Both the position numbers and the translations under genes were made by a program. A stretch of DNA of 64,000 nt from Sulfitobacter guttiformis (lineage in GTDB: Bacteria; Pseudomonadota; Alphaproteobacteria; Rhodobacterales; Rhodobacteraceae): contig NZ_RAQK01000002.1 in the NCBI RefSeq assembly GCF_003610455.1, positions 1,116,001 to 1,180,000 of the forward strand, given 5' to 3'. Under the pieces are notes generated by a model. It made no database searches, had not been told where the DNA came from, and was given only the letters and a program-made list of their open reading frames with translations. Positions 59,656-64,000 of the stretch are shown one piece after another. The first letter of the stretch is position 1, and each line of letters starts with the position of its first letter.

Positions 59656-60589
59656 CAAGCTTTCCCATCTGACGCATCATAAACACCCCGAGGCCGATAC
59701 TTGTAACAGCGACAGCTGACATCATCTGCCCGCGTGGATCAGAATAGAGCGGAGCAAGATACGCGCCGTTGAGCACTGCAATCGCGAGCGCCACGGCAAA
59801 GGGCAATGAGGCAAGGATCAGCGCGCTCGCGCGGGCCTCGGAAGACAATGCGCGGGCTTTCTTTCGCAGCTTGCGGCGTTCGCGCAACTGGCCTGCGAGG
59901 TTCTCCATCGTCTCGATCATATTGCCGCCCGTCTCGGCCTGAAGGGAGGTGGCAACTGCGAAGAAGCTGACTTCGGGTGTGGCTACGCGGGCCTGAAGGC
60001 GCGCCAGACTGTTGCTCAGAGTCTCGCCCATGCAGATTTCGTCATGACAGCGGGTAAATTCACGATGAACCGGCCCTTTTGAAGTCTCGACAACAATTCC
60101 GATGCTGTCCGAAACAGGCCGACCAGCCCGCAGGCCACGCGCAAAGACATCCAGTGCCTCGGGCAACTGCTCGGTAAAGGTGGCGCGGTAATATGCTTGC
60201 GCAATTCGCACAGCGGCGAATACGATCAACAGCGGCACAGCAATGGCCACAGGAATTGCCAGCAGCGGATGCAGGCCCAGCGCCAGCACCGATAGCGCGT
60301 AAATCCCGAGCGTTCCGAGTGAGGCCTGAACCATCAACTCTGTGATGCTAACGTGCAGGTTCGTTTGGGCAAGTTGTGCGTCGAGATGGGCGAACAGGCT
60401 GTTCTTTTCATTCTTGCGCGGCTTTGCGCGGTCCACTGATGGGGCGATGGTCAGGGCAGTGCCCTGCCGCACCCGCTGAAGGCGCGCAGTGTGGCGGCGG
60501 CGCTGACGATCAGCGGCAACTACAAGACACAGAACCAACCCTGCAAACAGAGCGATACCGGTGCCAAAGATCAGAACGGTCCAAACCAT
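59648..60589 (-). CDS. tadB: Tad pilus inner-membrane platform protein TadB
   Basis: A 313-residue F-domain membrane protein and partner of TadC. Two N-terminal spans precede the F domain (YYRATFTEQLPEALDVFARGLRAGRPVSDSIGIV and TGGNMIETMENLAGQLRERRKLRKKARAL), then two spans follow near the C-terminus (ALILASLPFAVALAIAVLNGAYLA). The GGN and RERRKLR elements are family hallmarks. It starts three bases after the cpaF stop. Confidence 0.92.
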   Translation of the reverse strand: MVWTVLIFGTGIALFAGLVLCLVVAADRQRRRHTARLQRVRQGTALTIAPSVDRAKPRKNEKNSLFAHLDAQLAQTNLHVSITELMVQASLGTLGIYALSVLALGLHPLLAIPVAIAVPLLIVFAAVRIAQAYYRATFTEQLPEALDVFARGLRAGRPVSDSIGIVVETSKGPVHREFTRCHDEICMGETLSNSLARLQARVATPEVSFFAVATSLQAETGGNMIETMENLAGQLRERRKLRKKARALSSEARASALILASLPFAVALAIAVLNGAYLAPLYSDPRGQMMSAVAVTSIGLGVFMMRQMGKLDV

Positions 60590-60592
60590 GCC

Positions 60593-62236
60593 TCAGCCTC
60601 CCAACAGCGCGTCGAGCGCGTCACCAAGGCCGTATTCGGCGGCGCGGCGCGCAAATTTCGGGCGATAGCCGGAGTATCGGAACTCGCCTTTTACCTCTGC
60701 CCGTGTGCTTGAGGGATCGGCATCAAAGGTAAACAGCTCTTGCAAGGTGATTGCATCGCCCGCAAGGCCTGCAATCTCGGAAATCGAGGTGATCCGGCGT
60801 TTGCCGTCCCGCATACGCGAGACCTGAATGATGAGGTGAACCGCATCCACCAACTGGCGGCGCACTACGCCTGTACCAGGTGCGAACCCTGCAAGGGCTG
60901 CCATACTCTCAACCCGTGTCAGCGCCTCGCGGGGGGTGTTGGCGTGCAACGTGGACATCGAGCCGTCATGGCCGGTGTTCATCGCCTGAAGGAGATCGAG
61001 CACTTCGTCGCCGCGAATTTCGCCAATAATTATCCGGTCTGGGCGCATCCGAAGAGCGTTGCGTACCAGCGTCCGCATGGTAATCTCGCCCGTTCCCTCG
61101 ACGTTGGGTGGGCGTGTCTCGAAGCGGACAACATGGGGCTGCTGGAACCGCAACTCTGCCGCATCCTCGATCGTCACAAGGCGCTCGCCCTCTGGAATGA
61201 ATTGGGACATGGCATTCATCAGCGTTGTTTTGCCAGAGCCGGTGCCGCCTGATACCAGTATGTTGAGGCGCAATATGGCAGCCATGGCAAGGAAGTCAGC
61301 CATCTGCTGGGTCATGCTACCGCCTTTTACCAACGCCTCCAGCTTTACCGGATTTGCGGGAAATTTACGGATGGTAATGGTAGGCCCATCAATTGCCAGC
61401 GGGGGCACCGCGACGTTTACACGGCTGCCGTCCTTTAGGCGGGCATCGACCATCGGCTGGCTTTCGTCTATGCGGCGACCAACGGCTGCCACGATCCGGC
61501 TTGCCACAGCGAACACATGGGCATTGTCGCGAAAGCGGATGTTGGTGAGGACAAGCTTGCCAGAGCGCTCGACATAGACCTGATGCGGGCCGTTCACCAT
61601 GATATCGGTCACGGTATCGTCTGCCAACAATGCCTCCAGCGGGCCAAGACCAAGCATATCTGCCAGCACTGCCGTCACAAGATCGGAAACCTCGCGTCCG
61701 TTCAGGCGCATCTTGCGCTCCTCCGAGACCGTGCGGATCGCGTCGCGGATCAGCTGCTCCTGCTCGACCCGTGGTTGCGATACCAATTTGGAGAAATCCA
61801 GCGTTGTGGACAGCGCCTTTACCACCTCGTTTGAGGTGTTCATCAGATCGCCCGACGGCTCACGCACCAACGGGGTGGTTTTAGGCAACGCCTCGATTTG
61901 TGCTGCGGATTTGGGCGCCTCAGGTCTTTGCGGGCGTGGTTGCGGCGATTTGGCAGGGGTGGCTGCCTTCACTGCTGCTGGTGTGGCGGGGACGACTTCA
62001 AGCACCGGCTTTAAATTGGCACTTGGCGTACCAGGCGCGAGCGCGGCAGTCGCAGCCTTGAGTATTTCGCGCTGGACGGACAGCGGCCATGTCACGCCGG
62101 AGTTCTCGATTACATAAGACACAGCAACGTTTGCACGTTCAGCAGCCGACAGACCGGCAGCATTAATCTGCTTTGCGATATCAAGCACCTGAGACAGAGC
62201 ATCATCCATCGCCACATTCGGGGAAAGGAGGGTCAT
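60593..62236 (-). CDS. cpaF: Tad pilus assembly ATPase CpaF/TadA
   Basis: A 547-residue secretion ATPase. Walker A is SGGTGSGKTTLMNAM, the Asp and His boxes are present, and Walker B is RIIIGEIRGDEVLDLLQAMNTGHDGSMSTLHAN. An N-terminal domain of about 120 residues is Ala/Pro-rich and variable, followed by the helical N-terminal domain (REVSDLVTAVLADMLGLGPLEALLADD). CpaF powers extension and retraction of Flp pili. It overlaps cpaE by four bases (ATGA) and lies between cpaE and tadB. Confidence 0.95.
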   Translation of the reverse strand: MTLLSPNVAMDDALSQVLDIAKQINAAGLSAAERANVAVSYVIENSGVTWPLSVQREILKAATAALAPGTPSANLKPVLEVVPATPAAVKAATPAKSPQPRPQRPEAPKSAAQIEALPKTTPLVREPSGDLMNTSNEVVKALSTTLDFSKLVSQPRVEQEQLIRDAIRTVSEERKMRLNGREVSDLVTAVLADMLGLGPLEALLADDTVTDIMVNGPHQVYVERSGKLVLTNIRFRDNAHVFAVASRIVAAVGRRIDESQPMVDARLKDGSRVNVAVPPLAIDGPTITIRKFPANPVKLEALVKGGSMTQQMADFLAMAAILRLNILVSGGTGSGKTTLMNAMSQFIPEGERLVTIEDAAELRFQQPHVVRFETRPPNVEGTGEITMRTLVRNALRMRPDRIIIGEIRGDEVLDLLQAMNTGHDGSMSTLHANTPREALTRVESMAALAGFAPGTGVVRRQLVDAVHLIIQVSRMRDGKRRITSISEIAGLAGDAITLQELFTFDADPSSTRAEVKGEFRYSGYRPKFARRAAEYGLGDALDALLGG

Positions 62237-63453
62237 GAGAATATCCTTTTAAGTAGCGGCAGACGTTTTGATTTTGCAGCCGGCGCAGGCCGGGCGCTCG
62301 CCTTGGCCCAGATCGCTGCAACAGATTTTGCATATGCACCGCGCGGCTGCATCTCGATCAGCGGACGGGCGGCGCGGTGTGCGCGCATCAGCGGTACATC
62401 GCTGCGCGGAAGCGTTGCGGCGATAGCATGACCAATCGTTTTGGCCACATCTTTTTGGGACAGTTTTGCATCTTTGCGCAGGTCCGACAGCACGGGGATA
62501 ATCCGCAGATCGGGTGCTTGTGCCGCAAGCGCATCAATCAGGCGGCGCGCTGCATTCACGCCGGAAAATCCGGTCGGGATCACAAGAACCAGCACATCGA
62601 ACCGGCGCGCCAGTTCGGGCTGTTGCATCAGGTGATCGCGGGTCACATCTGTGATCACCACATCGAATTCGGCGCACAGCGGGGAGTATAGACCAGAAAG
62701 CCCCGCCTCATAGGTTCGGGCATCCTGCCCGATCCGAACCTGATGGGAATACAGCGAGAGACGGTCGTTCAAATGATCCATCGTAGCTGCAATGAACGTC
62801 TCGTCGATCCGGTCTGGAGACATTAGCGCCTCGAACAAGCCGACAGTCTCTTCGCGGTCCAGATCAATCGCTTGGGAACCAAAGCGTAAATCGGCATCGA
62901 TCAATGCGGTGCGCAGGGCCGCGCCCTTTGCCGCGGCCGCATGAAAGCCAAGGTTCTGAGCCAAAAGGCTGGCGCCCACGCCGCCGTTACTGCCGACCAC
63001 AGCGATAGACATTGTTTTTGTGATGAATTCAGGTGCGGCAGCGGCCGGCTCTGGCACGAGGGAGGCTGGAACGCTCCGCTGGACCGAGAGGATCTCCTCG
63101 GCGGTGACGGGAAGGGCGAAGTATTCAAGCGCACCTGCTTTTATAAGGGCGCGGTAGGTGGTGATGTCGGATTGTGCGCCCAGCACGATAACATCAGTAC
63201 CTGTGCGGCAGATCTCTGTCACACATTCGCAGGCCATCTCAACGGGAATATGCCCTATCTCCGCAAGGATGATCAGGGGCGCATTTTCTTCGGTGCAAAC
63301 GCGCGCTGCGCCACTCAGACCACCACCATGCAAATCGTCACTATCGCCCACGCTGGTCTCGAGGACCGAACGGGCAACTGCCGCACCTTCATCAGTGCAA
63401 ACATAAGCGGCGATATGGACGGTGGTATGATTGACGTTGGCATCGAATGGCAT
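62233..63453 (-). CDS. cpaE: CpaE/TadZ-like pilus localisation protein
   Basis: A 406-residue protein with a receiver-like N-terminal domain (about 10-130, DVIVLGAQSDITTYRALIKAGALEYFALPV) and a ParA/MinD-like domain (from about 148). The P-loop here reads GSNGGVGAS (154-162) instead of KGGVGKT, so both signature lysines are absent. Later ALIDADLRFGSQ and VITDVTRDHLMQQP elements are retained. CpaE/TadZ marks the cell position of the pilus machine. The start at 63453 (CAGGT upstream) is used; the frame stays open upstream. Confidence 0.88.
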   Translation of the reverse strand: MPFDANVNHTTVHIAAYVCTDEGAAVARSVLETSVGDSDDLHGGGLSGAARVCTEENAPLIILAEIGHIPVEMACECVTEICRTGTDVIVLGAQSDITTYRALIKAGALEYFALPVTAEEILSVQRSVPASLVPEPAAAAPEFITKTMSIAVVGSNGGVGASLLAQNLGFHAAAAKGAALRTALIDADLRFGSQAIDLDREETVGLFEALMSPDRIDETFIAATMDHLNDRLSLYSHQVRIGQDARTYEAGLSGLYSPLCAEFDVVITDVTRDHLMQQPELARRFDVLVLVIPTGFSGVNAARRLIDALAAQAPDLRIIPVLSDLRKDAKLSQKDVAKTIGHAIAATLPRSDVPLMRAHRAARPLIEMQPRGAYAKSVAAIWAKASARPAPAAKSKRLPLLKRIFS

Positions 63454-63482
63454 GGGACTTACCTGTGGATGAAAGGAATATG

Positions 63483-63512
63483 GCGGTGCGCGCCAAGAAC
63501 TGCGCACACCGC
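63483..63512 (-). terminator. Hairpin between flp and cpaE
   Basis: Arms 63483-63493 and 63502-63512 form an 11-bp stem with one G-T pair and an 8-base loop, in the 77 bases between the flp stop and the cpaE start. No T-tract follows on the minus strand. It is probably a partial terminator or 3'-end stabiliser that gives more pilin than machinery mRNA. Confidence 0.6.
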
Positions 63513-63530
63513 ATTTTCTTCTAAGATTTG

Positions 63531-63746
63531 TTATGGAGTGGCTGTTGAAGCGGGCTTGTTGTCTGTCAGCGCCTGGCTCATGGTTGCGAAGCCTTCGTTT
63601 GTCTGCCCACCGAGTGTTGCAACAGTACCGACGATCACCGCGCCTACCAGAGCGGCGAAGAGGCCGTATTCGATTGCAGTGGCGCCATCTTCGTCCTTGG
63701 AGAATGTTTTGGCGAAGGCTTTGATTGCTGTGCGTGTCATTGTCAT
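63531..63746 (-). CDS. flp: Flp/Fap-type type IVb pilin
   Basis: A 71-residue prepilin. The leader is short and basic (MTMTRTAIKAFAKTFSKDEDG), with cleavage expected after Gly21. The mature start is ATAIEYGLFAALVGAVIVG, with Glu at +5 and Tyr at +6 as required in Flp pilins. A 25-residue hydrophobic helix and a polar tail follow. It is the major subunit of Tad (tight adherence) pili. The ATG at 63746 is preferred over the one at 63740 because GAGA lies eight or nine bases upstream. Confidence 0.95.
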   Translation of the reverse strand: MTMTRTAIKAFAKTFSKDEDGATAIEYGLFAALVGAVIVGTVATLGGQTNEGFATMSQALTDNKPASTATP

Positions 63747-64000
63747 TTCGTGGTCTCGCTTTCGAGGTTGGGGGGGATCGTTGGTGACCCGTTGATGAGA
63801 CTGAACATGCAGCACAAATTAACATTGTTATATCCACCAAGGGTCGCTCTGCCCCAACTCCGCCCTAAAGAACCACCTGTATCATACCAAGGTCGTACGC
63901 CTTTCGGACCGCATTGTGGCAGGGCACCGCCCCAATTACGGCAGAGTTGCGATGCGGTTAATTGCGGCACTTTTTCCGCTGCCAACGAAGGCAAAAGTTC
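63747..64000. promoter_or_regulatory. Upstream region of flp
   Basis: About 250 bases before the pilin start and up to the window edge. A minus-strand frame (63743-63994) overlaps the pilin start; its product is Gly-, Pro- and Trp-rich with no motif, and I do not accept it as a gene. The region must hold the flp promoter. I find TTAAC/GTTAA-type half-sites near 63820 and 63957 but not the full TTAA-N7-TTAA CtrA box. Confidence 0.35.

Noticed and set aside
63743..63994. Minus-strand frame of 83 codons ahead of flp
   Set aside because: It overlaps the pilin start by a few bases in another frame and its Gly/Trp-rich product has no family; the region is better read as promoter.
1..64000. CRISPR arrays, insertion sequences, integrases or attachment sites
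   Set aside because: I looked for regularly spaced repeats, transposase motifs and terminal inverted repeats; none was found. The one tRNA gene has no adjacent integrase.
63747..64000. CtrA box upstream of flp
   Set aside because: Only half-sites (TTAA) are present, not the full TTAA-N7-TTAA motif.

Overview
This window reads as the chromosome of an alphaproteobacterium, most likely a Rhodobacteraceae of the Roseobacter group. The signs are moderately high GC, dense mostly overlapping operons, a class A RNase P RNA, the gatCA pair, a fused MrpAB antiporter, an IorAB-type molybdenum hydroxylase, a tight-adherence (Tad) pilus locus and a type I secreted Ig-repeat adhesin. I see no insertion sequence, integrase, prophage or CRISPR array. 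No database search was possible, so product names rest on motifs, length and gene order.

Layout. 1-9 kb is housekeeping: an amidohydrolase fragment and an IMPase-family phosphatase, a Bax-inhibitor-like membrane protein with a strong terminator, a VIT-family transporter, ribosomal protein L33, RNase P RNA, an amidase plus a lipoprotein, gatA/gatC, a metallo-beta-lactamase-fold hydrolase and tadA. 9-18 kb holds an rRNA pseudouridine synthase and then a same-strand cluster: a tiny membrane peptide, XpaC-like, TelA-like, a DUF2927-type lipoprotein, an SPFH-GYF protein, a cytochrome b561-like protein and a zinc-ribbon membrane protein. A nitroreductase and dtd follow. This cluster resembles envelope-stress or toxic-anion modules and is the best candidate for an under-described system here.

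18-26 kb is a complete type I secretion operon (adhesin, TolC-like lipoprotein, ABC exporter, HlyD adaptor). 27-33 kb is a peptide-type ABC importer followed by an alkaline-phosphatase-superfamily enzyme. 33-38 kb has an alpha/beta hydrolase, an acyl-CoA synthetase, a BON-LysM protein, an ABC exporter and tRNA-Gly(UCC). 38-41 kb is a three-gene catabolic operon (PLP lyase, M24 hydrolase, Asp/Glu-racemase-like). 41-45 kb is a diheme cytochrome with IorB/IorA-like subunits. An SDR and class III (formaldehyde-detoxifying) alcohol dehydrogenase follow.

47-53 kb is a full Mrp-type cation/proton antiporter (AB, C, D, E, F, G). 53-56 kb has an SDR and an aldehyde dehydrogenase, transcribed divergently from a membrane-anchored LuxR-type regulator. 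56-64 kb is a Tad pilus operon (flp, cpaE, cpaF, tadB, tadC, tadE, tadG) with no secretin, CpaB or prepilin peptidase between flp and cpaE. The adhesin and pilus operons share a design: the abundant surface protein comes first, followed by an intergenic hairpin, then the export machinery.
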